DNA of 64,000 nt from Hydractinia symbiolongicarpus (taxonomy: Eukaryota > Cnidaria > Hydrozoa > Anthoathecata > Hydractiniidae): assembly GCF_029227915.1 (NCBI RefSeq), contig NC_079879.1, positions 33,484,501-33,548,500 on the forward strand, in the 5' to 3' direction. The notes under the pieces were generated by a model. It was not told where the DNA came from, made no database searches, and worked only from the letters and a program-made list of their open reading frames with translations. The translations under genes and the position numbers were made by a program. Below are positions 12,601-25,511 of this stretch, in pieces; positions within the stretch are counted from its first letter, which is position 1; every line of letters begins with the position of its first letter.

Positions 12601-15600
12601 ACAGTTTCATTCTGATTCTATATATTGGTAAGTAGTCACTTTTTTGTGACTATTGTAAATTTTGCTAAAATTTTGAAAATTAATACCAGCACAATGTTAA
12701 CAATAATTATTGTCTGCGAGCACACATAGTTTATGCAAATGGACAAAGGATTGCATTCATTTAATCTTTTTAATCCGTTATAAGTACACACTTAATGGAA
12801 GGATGTGATAGAAGCTGGTTATTGTAGAATTTATAAATTACAAGTTTCATCTCATTCTTTTATTGAAATTCATACACATTTCTTGGAAGCACAAAATCCA
12901 AAAAGCATTGAAATTAATAATTATTCTTTAAAAAAGGCTTCAGCGATTCTAGGCAAATGTTTCGTGTTTTAAATAAGTTTGTTTGACTTCAGTAGTCTGT
13001 TGTTTATACTTTCTACCTACAGGAGAAGGTGTGCATGTAAATTGTTCTCAACACAAATCAATATATTACGTCACATGGATAGTGGTTTTAAGCTTTATTG
13101 TTGTTTACATTTAAAAATTGCAGAATGTGGACGTACACATTGTTTTTCTATTTTGTCGTCAGATTATTTTAAACTTAGCAAGACAAAAAGAAATTAAAGT
13201 TTTTTTCATTTTTAGGGAACACACGGTTCATGACCTAACACAAATAAAAATGAGAAGCAGAGACCCTTCACTTGCAACTAATCTTATCACTGAAGTGGTA
13301 CGTTGAATTGTTTTATCAGCCTCTTGAGATCCCTTGTGATTAGACCTTGGTATGAAAAATAACATGTTCTTATTTAAAACTTTATTATATTATATTATAT
13401 TATATTATATTATATTATATTATATTATATTATATTATATTATATTATATTATATATCTAACTACTGTTAAAGCAAAGCGTTTTTGCACAGGACCCCGAT
13501 GCTCCCATGCGACAGCAGCGAAAACTGTCAACATTAGATCAGGTTACTTATAAATTTCATTTAACCCATGCCCAAGGCCACACCTACTATTTTTAACTTC
13601 TGTATTCGTTTTTATAACAGCAAGATGAAGAACAGCTGCTGCTCTACATGTTTCGTTATATTCGCGCGGGAAAGTTGGAAGAGGTACTATGTTAATCCCT
13701 TCAAGTTTAAAATGAAATTTGTGTTAAAATTCAATTTGTAAAAATCCTGTGGTGTCCTTTTTATTAAATACTAATTTCACTAGGTCAGAAAAACAAAATA
13801 TCCGCCTTGAAAAAGCGAGAAAAACTGAGATTTCTAGTGGCAAGCATTCTTTAGAACAAGTTAATAAATTGAAACTTGAATTGATTGAGAAAAAAATCAA
13901 GGAGTTTTTAATTACTGAAACAAAATTTGAACTGATCATTTACATGATTTTTTTAGTAACCCAAACATGTCTGTAGTCCGAAAATAAAACTGTGTTTCCT
14001 ATTATGGACATGAGGCTGACAACGTTAAGAAATCCCTATACCCTGCACATTTCTGGCTATCCTGCTTGTTATCATGTTTTTTATTTGCATCCAACCATCT
14101 ATTTAAAGAATGTCATCATTCTAATGATAAAAACAGAAACGTGAAAACAAGCTGCACAATGCTAAAATACTTCATTTCATATGCAACCATTTGTACTTTC
14201 CAGGCACAAAATCTCTGTTGTGAGCAAGGTCACTTTTGGAGAGCTGCAAGTTTGGATGGCTGGAGATTATGGCATGATCCGAATTATTTTACAAGTAGGA
14301 TCAAATACTTATCTGTAGGAATAATAATGTGCAGAACCTAATGAGCTGCTTTATTTACACTTGGTAACCTAATTGTAGGGTAGGGTTGTTAAAGGTCAAC
14401 TTTTTAGGGTGGGTGGAAAAATAAAGATGAAGAAAATAACATATTTGTTTTCCTTAAAATTTTCTGGCAAAAGAAGTCAGTATTAATTAAAACCATTGTG
14501 ACCCCCCTATTTTAAACGTCACCATTAAAATCCATCTATTCCAATTTATTAACCCTTTTATGAATTTGAAGAATATTTCCAACCACTCTCTCCTTAATAA
14601 TCCTTTACAAGTTGATATCCAAACTTTAACATGACTGATTTTGTTTTAAATTTACATTTTCTATTCAACTTAAACCATGTCGATTTTGAATTATTTTACA
14701 TTTTTTAAGATGTCGATTTGAGAAATTATTTGTAACCCAATTTAAAGAAATATCTTTTCAAATCCTGCGCATTTATAATGAAGATTTTTTTTATCTTTTT
14801 GAACAATGAAGAATAGGTTCCTGACAATGTTAAAATATCTGCAAACGTCGCACTGACTTTTTGGTTTCATCATACAACCAGCTCTAAAGTCTTTTGAATA
14901 TTTGAAGACAGGGCGAAATAAATGGGTTCTTTAAATATACTTTGCATGATGTAATTTTTTCTCTTTTTTTGAAAATGCCCTCAAAAGGTGAAAATTGTAA
15001 TTTCGGGGTACAAAATAATTAGCAGTGCAAAACTTCAACTTGGAAAATTTGTCAAGTAGTGTCTGTGTCATTTTTTTTAATTCATTCACAACTAGAAAAT
15101 AAATACACTGGTGATAGAACGATTATTTTACACGGAGAATATTTGTTACCAGTTGTTTGCACAGTTGCCTTTATGCATTGTAAAAAAAAGATTTCGGAGA
15201 TTTTTGTATTTTTCTACCCAAAAATCACCCCCATTACTGTGTTATCGTCACTTTGTTAAAAGCGTCAAATTTTTTCAGCTGAATCAGATGAAGATATTTT
15301 ACCTGCAGAAGGGAATCCTGACCGAGACCTATGGAAGATCAATTGTTGGGCACTGTCTAAGGAGGTAAAGTCCACTATAGGTTGATATTGTATATTGTCT
15401 TGCAGTTATCATTTTCTATTCAATTGATGTTAATTTAAAATTGATTTTTTTGTGCAGAAGTCATATAACATGTATGAAAAAGCCATGTATGCTGCACTCA
15501 GTGGCAATCTCGAGCAGGTATGTGTTTTTTTTTCTTTGTCTCTCCATTTGATCATTTTATACTAAACGATATAGACAGAATTAGTGTACTGTCTTAACAT

Positions 15601-18600
15601 TTGTTTCAATCTAATCAATGCGCGTTGTTTTTGTTTTTTTTAAAGTTACTTACTGCTCCTCTTCTTTTCAGCTTCTACCAGCGTGTAACTCTTGGGAGGA
15701 CTGTGTGTGGGCGTACTTCAAAGTACTTGTAGATGTGAATGTCGAACAGGTGAGCATTTTTATGTAAGCCAAAAGATGTCTATACAAATTTTAATTTTTT
15801 GGCGCGTTAGCACTACTTGGTTTTTTGCGATGAATAATTTTTGCAAATCGTAGGCAATAGCAACAGAATTGAAGAGAACTGCAGAAGGGAACGGAGAGAC
15901 TATATATATATACATATTTTATAGTTTATTTTAAATGTACCTTTTGCCAGCATATACATGTCATTATATTTTTATATATACCACAAATTTTGCGAATAAT
16001 TTTATTTTCGCGAATAGTGTCCATTGTAATTTTTCGCGAAGAGTTGATTCGCAAAAATTAATATAATCTCACATATAATTAATTTTCGTTTTTTCAATGT
16101 GTGCATAAATAAGTCTGTTTCTATTGTAGGAAATACGCAATCATCCTCGCACAAGCCGAAGTTTAGTGAAACTCCCAGAAAAGTACTGGGAACAAGTACA
16201 AACAAACGAGTAAGCAAATATTTATCTAGCTGAGTCTGTTTGCACGTTATATGGTATACAAACGTGGCCAGAGAATAATTTCTGATATCAAAACACATCG
16301 TTAATATGTCGGTAAATTGTGTATTGTGTACTACGTTTAGACGTCAAAAAGCTTTTTTACTAAAAAAATCAAAATACTGATGATTTTTTTATCTTTAAAC
16401 CGTGCCGTGAAGAAAATTTATTTCACTTTCATAGATGCATGTATTTTGATATCTCGATGTTTCAAGTGGTCACGAGTTATGACTTCTAGATAAAGTGTCG
16501 GTATTTTGGGCTTGCTTTGACGCCAATGCGCGTCTTTTAAAATCTAAGGGATAATGTCCAATCAGATGTTAAATCAGACAAAATAGGTTTCTCAAGATTT
16601 ACTTTCGCTAATTGTAACCATTTTTATTTTCAGATTAACGCCACAAGGTATAATAAAGCAAATTAAAGCTCACCCTAATATGGTGAGCATTTTACACTGC
16701 AAACACGTAGCATGTATAATTTGCAATCTGAATACAACCATTTACTCTTTTGTAGGACATTCGAAAACAATGCGGAGAATCATACAGAATATTTCAAACG
16801 AACATAATCTTGAATGAAATTGACGGTATGCAGTCTTGTGCAAAAACCATATTTCTTCTTATAAAATTTTGGAAATGAACGTTCGCGATTAGGTCAACGC
16901 ATTGGGCGAATAAACTATTTTTTTATATATCCTATTGCTTTTTTTAAAATTTTAAGTTTTGTGAATTTACGCAGTCAACTAACTCGTTAGTACTTGTGAA
17001 ATTTTTACCTCTAAGATATGCTCATTCACTACCTTTAAATTGCTCGTGATGCTTAGCTGCTGTTTCATTTTAATGTAAACAAATTTTAAAGTCTGTAGGC
17101 TTGGAATAACGTTAGAACTTTTTATAACCCAAGCAGTGTATCATAAAGATACCCGCCCAGAGACTATTATATGTGATTATTTTGTATGAAACACTGTTAT
17201 TATAAAGAAAATGAATATAAATACAGAAAGAAAACCCTTCATCTTCTATATTTTTGCTATGCATATCTCACTTTTATTTAAAGATGTGTAGAAAATTAAG
17301 TTGTTTATATTTTTTAATGTTTTTTTTGTATTATTTCTTAGATTTGTTATTGGAGTTAAAAAAACACCTATCTATCAATAATGCACATTTAACAAGATGT
17401 ATGGTAAGGAGAACTACTATAATGAAATTTTCTTCCTGAAGACTATTTTACATCTTTATACGTTTTCTTTTCATGTTCCATGCTTGTTGAGTGTTTACAT
17501 CCTTTTGTGAAAAGGAGAGTTGATAACAGAGAGAGAGATAACAGAAAATGTAATAATTGGACCTTTTTGATGGTCAACACCACGGCAGCGACTACTGTCA
17601 CCACTATTAGTCAGTTTGTCTGCCTTGGTTTTTAAGTTTTTAATATTTTATTTATTTAGGCACATCTTGTCTTGTTCTTGCAAGCTGTTGGAATTCAAAC
17701 TCAGGTGAGAAGTAACCTAAACATACTGATTATTGCTAGTCATGAGAGGTTGCGCGTGTAAAGACTAGTTTTTAGCATGTGCTAGTTTTTAGGATTTGCC
17801 TAAAAATAGCGAGAATAACCGTATTTAATGGAATAAGTGTCCAGGACGCTTTGTGAGTGACTTTGTGAAGGTTCGCTTATTGGAACGTTCACAGACGTTT
17901 TTTGAATATATTGGTTAAAAAAGCATCGAAATATTTTTAGCCCTGATCAAAGAAGAAAAAAAAGTACAAATACTAATTTAAAAAGTTCCAGTTTGTCATA
18001 GCAATAAGGCACGGCTATTTACAGAAATACATGCTAAAATTTCTCAAGAGTTTGCTATAAAGTAACGCGAAACATTGTTTTGTACTACCGCGCCTGGAAC
18101 ATTCTATTTTTGTTTTTTGTTTTAATTTTAGGAAGAAATATGCGTGGAAGTTTTGCGGCGATACGTAGAGGTGTGTTTCCGTTTCCAATGTTTTTTACTG
18201 CGACTTATTTAGATTTTCTTCTTCCCTCTTTAGAAACGTTTTTTTTTTTTTTTTGTTTTTTTTAATTTCAAAGCCAATCCTTTTCGTGTTTTTCATGCAG
18301 ATTCTTATAGAAGACAAACACAACTCTCTTGTTGCTGTTTATACGGCTCGTTTACCGGCAGAAATGCAAGTTGATGTTTACGCTCGATTCTTGGAAGGTA
18401 TTTCCTTTTGCGCTTTTTTATGCCCTTAGTCTACTATGCAAATTTAAACCCATTGTTTTGGCGTGTAAAATTCAACATTGTCTTATTGTGCAGGCATCGA
18501 GGACACGGAGGCTAGAGAAATGTACCTGGAACTAGCCGAAGAAGCAGGTACGTTTTGAAACCCTCCTTCTGAGGTGTCAAATTTGTCTTTGTTTTCGACG

Positions 18601-21600
18601 ATACGTACTTACGTAATTAGGCCTCGTAAAATTATATATTGTCGATTTGCGAAAAATTATTATTAATATGTAGAATTATTTTAGGACTTGAACTAAAACA
18701 TATCACAAAACAAATTGTAGAGAATATTCGTTCACATGTAAGTTTTTTTGGTGAGAAATTTTTATTTTTTGAAAATGCTGATGAACTATTTTTGTATTGG
18801 AATACAGTATTCTCTCTTATTAGGGGATGCCGTTGGTGCATGAACAAAGTGTCCGCTAATTAGAGGTGTCCGCTTTTTGGAAATTTTTACAATATAAGCT
18901 CAAAATTTAAAGAAAATGCGATTTTCTATACGAAATGTGTAACGTAAAAAATTAGCGGGTACCGTGTTGGACTTAGACACACAAAAAAGAAGAAAACAAC
19001 TAAATTGAACGTAATATAATTTTTTTTAAAATAGCAAACAAATGTCAGCATCATAATATCAACTAAATTAACAAAAAGGTTGTTTAAAAAAACTTATTTG
19101 GAGAAAATTTTTTTAATAGATTGTTTTTTTTTTTGATACTTAGATTTAAAACTTTAAATTATTCCAGCATCGAGAGGTTGCAAGCGAGATGTGGTATTTT
19201 TCGGCAAAAATACGATCTTTATGTTGCTAAACTTGTCTACCAATGGCGGTAGATGGACAGTCGCGTTATCCAAAAACAAAATGACCTTTCTTTTCTCTGT
19301 TTTCATTTGACGGCTTAGATTTTCGAGGATTCTCTCCATGATTTCCACCTGCATCGAAAGTTTTCAAACTCTACTCTGAGCTTTTTCTCATTTTTTAAAA
19401 GGTTTGCTGCTTATGTCTTTTCAATATTATATGTTATAGAAATGTCTCTACAACTCATTTTTTTTTCTTTTTATTGTCATCTAATATTTTGATTTTCTCA
19501 TCTAATGTCAGGCAGCGTTTGTTAAGTTTCCCAGCTTCACGTTTTTTCAAGTTAACAGGAGCCATGATGATGACGAAAATATTGTTCATTCCAAAAAAAA
19601 TATTTCTTTTTCAAAGCATTAAAACATCCGAATCAACCCGTTCGATCGAATCAATGCATTCGATCATTTTTCATTCGATATTCGAGAATTAGCATTCAAA
19701 GGATTTTTTTGAAAAACAAGCAAATCTTAGTTCATTGTCCATAAAAAAAGTTATTCGGTAAAACCATGGTAAAACAAATATGATTACTGAGGTCGACATA
19801 CCCATACTCATCGAAAAAGATTGGAATGAGTACCAGTACAAATCCTTTGCTAGAGGATATCATGTCTACATGGAGCCCCTTGGTGGGGGAATTAAAATGC
19901 AGGCATGAGCCAACTAACGAGGTGGACGGAAATGCGATAGCAATAATAAGAACTGATTCTTTACAAAACGAAAGCATTGCTGGACACATGCCACAAAACA
20001 TATCAAAAATATGTTTCATGTTCTTGAAAGTCCCGAACAGTTCGATTACGGCTGAGGTTTGAGGAAAGAGGGTTAATCGTGGGGGTGGATATGGTCCGAA
20101 AATACCAGTTGTATATGAGTTTTATGGACAAAAAAAGTTGATTGAATGGTTTGCGAAGAAAATTGAGGCCGACATTTCTTGTTAAGTTTTAAAGTGTTTA
20201 AAATAAATATTTTAAAAATATTCAATTTTTCATTATTTTTGAATGCTGCTCCCTAATTTTTTGGATTGTCCGCTAATTGGAGAGAAAAAAAGCCTATAGT
20301 TGCCATTTCGTGCAAAAAAACTTGTCCGTTAATTGAGTGTCCGCTATTTAGAAAGTTTTTTATCAGACTTCGACCAAAAAACGGCCAGTGCATGGACAAA
20401 GTGTCCGCTAATCAGAGATGTCCGCCTTTTAAAGTGTCCGATAATTTGAGAGAATACTGTAGTATATGTTTCACTTGGTTTTGCAGAGGTTAGCAAATTG
20501 ACTTGTTTTCGAAGTAGTTACCAACCTTTTCGTTTTATTTCAGGATTTTGAAGATCAAAAGAAAAACACAGAGGTAGCTGCTTGTTGAAGAGTTGTTTAA
20601 TTTTCGCCGTATTTCGCAGAGACCTTGCAAATGGAATATTTTTGCAATTTTGGAATTTTATTTTATTCAGGTTCAAATAATTTGCAAATTCGCAAAAATT
20701 AACATATATACCCAAAATAGACAAAAAGAATTTTGGAGTTTGATAAAAATTTTGTCGGACTAACAATTTTGCCCAACAGAAAATATTTATTTCGTTTTTT
20801 TGTCTGATCAAATCTTAAATCTTTATGTGAATTTTAATCTTCATGTGTTCACTTTCAGAGCGACAACAAAAAGATTAACTCAATCGATTGGTTAGTTTTT
20901 GATCCATCTCAACGAGCTGAAGCGATCAAGCAAGCAAACGCCATAATGAGAGGGTTTTTAGGTAACTAACAACTTTCTCTCTTTGACTAACTTAACAGAC
21001 TAATTTTCTTGAAAATGCGGATTTTTTATATTCACGATAAATAATGCTAACTCTGTTTAATCTCAATACAATACACTCGAAAAGGTCATTTTATTAGTTT
21101 CTTAAGCGTCTGACAAGAATATTTATGAAGAATTTTTTTTCTTAGCTGAAAGAAAACATGAGGAAGCGCTGGCGGTGTTTAATAAAATACCGACTGATTC
21201 TATTGACGTCATTCATAAACAATGGAGAATGAGGGTAAGTCATTAAATTAAATTATAAATTATATAAATTTGATTTTTTTGCATGAAGTGTGCTGAGTTT
21301 TTATAATACCGGCATGCATCAGAGGCAGAGGAGTTGTAACATTTTTGTTACAACTCCTCTGCCTCTGATGCATGCCGGTATTGCTACCCTAAGGTAAGAA
21401 TTTAATTTTCGCAAAATCAGGTCGATTTTGCGAAAATTAATTTCGCGAAACCAAACAAAAGGTGACAATTCGCTAAAATATCTTTCTAAAATATCTAAAT
21501 TTTTTCTACCCCTAATTTGCGAAAATCACGTGGAAGGCTGCGGAAAATGATATACCTCTCGACTACTTCACTTTGTGTATCCGTTATATATAAAAAAAAA

Positions 21601-24600
21601 TGGTATTGTAATTTCTTTTTAAAGACCACCTCTTCATACTAATTTTCACGCAGCGAAAACATTTCTCCCAAAAACAACTAGTCAAAAATATTTAGCAACA
21701 AAATATAGTGTTTTAGAACAATGCATGCATTTTTTTCTGTAAACTAAAAGGGTAATTTTGCGCAACAACGACCTTTTTTGCGAATATGCGAAAGGTAAAT
21801 TCATGTCCGCACACAGCCTACGAAAACGTACATTCCTCGAAATTGTGACGCTGTGAAAATCTTTACCTTTAAACGCAAACAATTTTCTGTTCAAACCTAT
21901 CTCTATTCCTTTCCTTGCGCCTTCATTTGTTTTTGTTGTTTTTTTTTGTTTCTTTTGACAAATTTTTTTTTTTTTTTTGCAGGCTGGTGAAAAAGTGCTT
22001 CCTGCTGAGGTGGATGATGGGATTCGTGAATATCTTTGCATCAAAGCGTACCTTGTAATTTTTTTTAAAAAAAAGTTATTTAAGACGCTACTGACTATTC
22101 ATAAAAATATTTTTATAAGAAATTATTATTAAAAATTAAAGCAGCGTTGTAGTGTTCACTGGTTGAAAATCTTAAAGAGTTGTTGCAGCCTGATGAGATT
22201 GTTCTCTTTGTCATCGTCCAGCCCTTTTGTTTTGGACTACCAAAAGAGGTTTGATTGGACCAAAAACATAATATTTGCTTCTAAAATGTTGGTAAAGAAA
22301 GTGGAAATCTGATTTTTAAATACTAAAGATTTTTAACTCTCTTTTTCTTTTCAGCATGCGCATGATTCTTTTAATGCATGGTTTGATCATTTTTACCACC
22401 AAGCCCCAGTAAGTTGACGCTCTCTGCAGGTTGTTATACAGACACACATATATTTGTATATCTTCGCGTTTTTGTTTTGTTTTCCTGAAGTCCTTTTTAA
22501 AATAATTTACTTAAGCCCATAAATTATATCCTAAATATAATTATTGGTAAACCTGTGTTTTAGGTCGAACCTAAAAAGGCCACACATCAAACGTTTAAAG
22601 ATCAGATTGTGTATGAAGAAAGTGCCAAAGAATATCAGGTATCTGCTATGTATCCATTTGTCCTATTAACAAAAAAATCTTTAACAGCAAACACACACAT
22701 GTACTTTAGGTCTCAGATATTTGGAGGCATAGGACAGGGATACGTACTCGTCTTTAAAGAAGATACACGACTTCTGGAGTTCACCCTGGGTATTTCTTAA
22801 CTTCAAAGAAGCTTTTTTAAACATTAACCTTTTTAGTACATATAACCTCAGCGTAAAGTAAAGAAACATTATGTTTCTTTATAACAAAAAGACGCGTAAT
22901 TCGTGAAAATATACCCAGCATACCATAATCTCGCATTGCAGTACCGTTTATTGCCCAAGAATAGCTCAAAACAAATTTCATTTTGTTAGCAAATGCATTT
23001 TTGTGCACTTATTTCGGTAGAGTGTTAGCACCAGTATCCGCTATACACTTTTACCAAATACTCCGATTGTTCTTAAATTAAACCTGAATGAAAAAAGAGT
23101 CGTCATAACACTATAGTTATGCTTCCAATACATTGACACGAAAAGGCATGTTTTATCAAGCGAAAAACTTTACTTGATAAGATTAATTCTGATACTTCGT
23201 ACTGTTCTAGTAATGTTCTAGCTTTTGTTTGTTTGTTTTGTCCTGAACATTGATGTAATAAATTGTCCTGGAGTTTAACTCTTAGATATGTTTCACCCTG
23301 TAACATTGTGGCATGCTTATTTTTTTAGGCTGATTTTGAAAGATGGCATAAAACTTTGTCTTCCCATGTTAAAGTGAGTGAGAATACGAACGACTTTGTT
23401 ATTGCAACCCGTTACGATTATACTCGTTATACTATACATATTATACTATATTTGGTTTGTCTTTGAGATTCTGGTTTTTGGTTTACCGTAGGGAGATTAT
23501 TATTCGTGTAAACTTCTTGCCAAACGTTTTTGTGCTTTATTTCGTATGCTGTTTATCAATGTACAGTCGCCTTTCGTAAACACCAACTGCCATGAGAATA
23601 ACCATTTCTGTCCTTTTTGTTTAAAACTTCGGTGCACACAGATTTTTGTGAGTGTCGTGACAGAGTGTCTGACGAGAGCAGTTCTCGTTTTTAGAATAAT
23701 TTTAATTTTCAGAGGTTTCAATGTTCAGTACAGTTTCCCTTGTGTTTGTGTGCTTTAAAACCTTAAACCTCTTGGTAACTAAATTATAGGTGGATTTAGG
23801 GGGATTCGTAAATTTTTTTAAAGCCCATAACTGCGAAAGGTGTTAATAAGTTAAAGTGGCTCGATTTTCATTCTAGATGAGGGAGAGGGGTAAGGGTATT
23901 CTTTAATTGTCTGTTGGAATTTTATCTGACCTTCATCGTACGCATTTGCATTAAATTAATTCTGACTTCTGTTGTGAGAAAGTTAGACTTTTTTTAATAT
24001 TGGAATTGTCCTCTCCCCGTTCTAATTAGGCTGCCAAGAGTGTTTAGTAAACAACTTTAAACAAATTAACAAACCACTGCATACTGATCCTTAAATATCT
24101 AATCTTTGATATTTGCTTGTAACATTATTTTTCGAAGATATTTCGTGAAAGTTCTATTGACCTTTAAAGTTTGAGTCATGTTCATTCTTTAGTCAACTTC
24201 AGATTGCATATACAATGTATTATTATTTCCTGGTGGCTGGATGGTCGACAAGAGACAGGTCAGTGTGACTACATATTTATGTAGCTTGCTAAACCTATGA
24301 TGATTTACAAACTTAAATGCTTATTACTTTTTAGAAATTTTGTATGGCTTCCAAACTAGTTTCTGTTAACATTTTATGTTCATAGGATGGTAAAACTGGT
24401 GAAAATACGCGTGGTCAGCAGTTACATTCTTTACGTCAACTATGCATCCCTTATTTAACATTCCTTTTGCATTCTGTTCTTCAAAATAATATGCAATATA
24501 GAGACGTAAGTAATATGTGCCGATTTAGAACTTTATTGTTTTAATATTGGTTTTGAGATTATACAACTACATGGTATCGTGATAAGAGATATATCATAAT

Positions 24601-24955
24601 TCTTTTTCTTCTAGTGTCTTGAACTTGCGACAGTTATTCAATCAAAACGACATAATTTGTATCAGGTATGCAGCAGAATATATTTTTTTCTTCATTTTTA
24701 ACATGTAAAGTTATGCGAAACTTACATTTGAACAGTGGCGAAATCATCAAGAAATTTAAAATGTTCTGCTGAAACACGAGACATTAAAAATACGCATCAC
24801 CACTTACACATCACCAAGTTAATATTTCTTCTTTTAATAAGGTCTTTCAGAAGCAAGAGCTTCAAAGATTTTTGCACCTAATGCGCGAGTCATCTATCGG
24901 ATTGTTGGATGAAGGATGTGATGCATTTGGATATGACCGATCGAACTCGAAATAA
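6649..24955 (+). CDS. NUP107: Nucleoporin NUP107 (37 coding exons)
   Basis: NUP107 is a scaffold subunit of the Y-shaped (Nup107-160) nuclear pore complex and binds NUP133 through its C-terminal half. Exons: 6649-6688, 7752-7868, 8287-8312, 10417-10479, 10611-10698, 11080-11171, 11328-11392, 11663-11740, 12319-12376, 12461-12627, 13216-13297, 13492-13542, 13621-13683, 14204-14294, 15279-15364, 15458-15517, 15672-15749, 16130-16206, 16634-16682, 16756-16825, 17342-17403, 17660-17704, 18132-18170, 18301-18397, 18494-18547, 18685-18737, 20543-20572, 20859-20961, 21146-21234, 21983-22054, 22355-22408, 22564-22638, 23329-23373, 24193-24258, 24386-24505, 24615-24665, 24842-24955. They sum to 2670 nt, 889 codons plus stop, against 925 residues in human. 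Diagnostic blocks are [62 protein letters not shown] and [10 protein letters not shown]. The N-terminal 100 residues are poorly conserved, as expected. Exon 2 has a weak acceptor (ACAAAG). The start exon is preceded by a TTTTTTAG acceptor, implying an unseen 5' UTR exon. Confidence 0.95.
8945..9679 (+). mobile_element. Non-autonomous Helitron in NUP107 intron 3
   Basis: The element starts with TC (TCTCTGTAATAATACAGAGA, itself a small palindrome) and ends with CTAG. A GTGGATTTTTCCAC hairpin lies about a dozen bases before the 3' end. It sits between an A and a T, the usual Helitron target. Internal blocks (GTCAAAAGTACATGATC, TTGATGACATCATCAAAAAA) recur at 37.3-38.0 kb and 47.1-47.4 kb. No Rep/helicase gene is present, so it depends on a helper elsewhere. 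Confidence 0.8.
13381..13456. repeat. (TATAT)n pentanucleotide microsatellite
   Basis: About 14 near-perfect copies of a TTATA-type pentamer in the short intron between the NUP107 exons at 13216-13297 and 13492-13542. It is likely length-polymorphic. Confidence 0.95.
19155..19565 (-). pseudogene. Pogo/Tigger transposase remnant
   Basis: The minus strand begins with ATG and a basic segment ending in [18 protein letters not shown], the start of the psq/CENP-B-type helix-turn-helix of pogo transposases. A stop or frameshift follows. The next recognisable part is the C-terminal half of the DDE domain: [14 protein letters not shown] (with the second catalytic Asp) and [20 protein letters not shown]. 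The central catalytic region between these blocks is missing, so the gene is dead. Confidence 0.8.
19780..20185 (+). pseudogene. HIRAN-like protein, frameshifted copy inside the Tigger element
   Basis: Read on the plus strand this gives a small alpha/beta protein with the features of the HIRAN family: an aromatic start, [14 protein letters not shown], then [17 protein letters not shown] and a final GLY-rich strand with VVYEFYG. HIRAN domains bind DNA ends or stalled forks in SWI/SNF helicases; stand-alone versions are common in cnidarian genomes (from memory, not checked). This copy has a frameshift near 19905 and an in-frame TGA near 20058, so it is a pseudogene. It lies on the strand opposite the transposase. 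Confidence 0.6.
21305..21382. repeat. Perfect 36-bp inverted repeat with 6-nt loop
   Basis: The arms 21305-21340 and 21347-21382 are exact reverse complements, separated by ATTTTT. It lies in a NUP107 intron, so it is transcribed in the sense direction. The arms are not AT-rich (they contain GGCATGCATC and GAGGCAGAGG), so the match is not a simple-sequence artefact. Confidence 0.95.
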
Positions 24956-24956
24956 A
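24951..24956 (+). terminator. Poly(A) signal overlapping the NUP107 stop codon
   Basis: AATAAA overlaps the TAA stop. A second AATAAA is at 25369-25374 and is the more likely one, giving a 3' UTR of about 400 nt. Confidence 0.4.
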
Positions 24957-25511
24957 AGAAGAAAACGAAAAAAAACGCAGCAGAGAAACATGTTAATTCA
25001 GTTAGTGAACATTTTTTAAAATGATGATAACAGCACCATGCAGGCTAAGAAACATTGCTGGAGTCCGTTTCAAATCCGGCAAAGTGAAGTTGATATTTCA
25101 AAAGCTGATGTTAAATTTTGTATCTTGGTCTTTTTACGGCGAAATAATATCAATCATGCAGAAAATATAGTCTTGTTTCGTTTATCTAGATTTGCAACTT
25201 TATTAAATTCTTGCGAAGGCTTGATGGACATTAAATTTAGCGATAAAGTTCAGTCTGTCTTATCAACAGAAAAGTGATCCGCACCAACACACGCTCAAAA
25301 TAGCTGTTACATATATAATTTCATATATAAAGAAAACACTTTATATTTTACTTTTCTTGTTCACTTTTAATAAATCTAGGGTTTCAGGATAGGCAGCATG
25401 GCAAAAAAAATTCGTTTTTAGATGTTATTCCGCAAAAATTTCTACCCGCTGAAATTTCTCTCCCACGGAAGCTATTTGATTACTTTTAACACAATAATAA
25501 CAAATAAGGCA

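Larger units (their letters stand above)
18805..20459 (-). mobile_element. Pogo/Tigger-like DNA transposon, internally deleted
   Basis: The ends carry inverted CAGTATTCTCTC repeats, each next to a TA dinucleotide (18803-18804 and 20460-20461), the target duplication of Tc1/mariner-pogo elements. Subterminal GTGTCCGCTAAT / GTGTCCGCT motifs are repeated near both ends. Minus-strand remnants encode the start and the end of a pogo-type transposase; the plus strand carries a broken HIRAN-like frame. The whole element lies in the NUP107 intron between the exons at 18685-18737 and 20543-20572. Confidence 0.85.

Noticed and set aside
13381-13456. CRISPR-like array
   Set aside because: It is a simple pentanucleotide repeat; no spacers, and no CRISPR array is present in the window.
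14066-14341. Open frame of 91 codons on the plus strand
   Set aside because: Only the part from 14204 is coding; it is a NUP107 exon read through its flanking introns.
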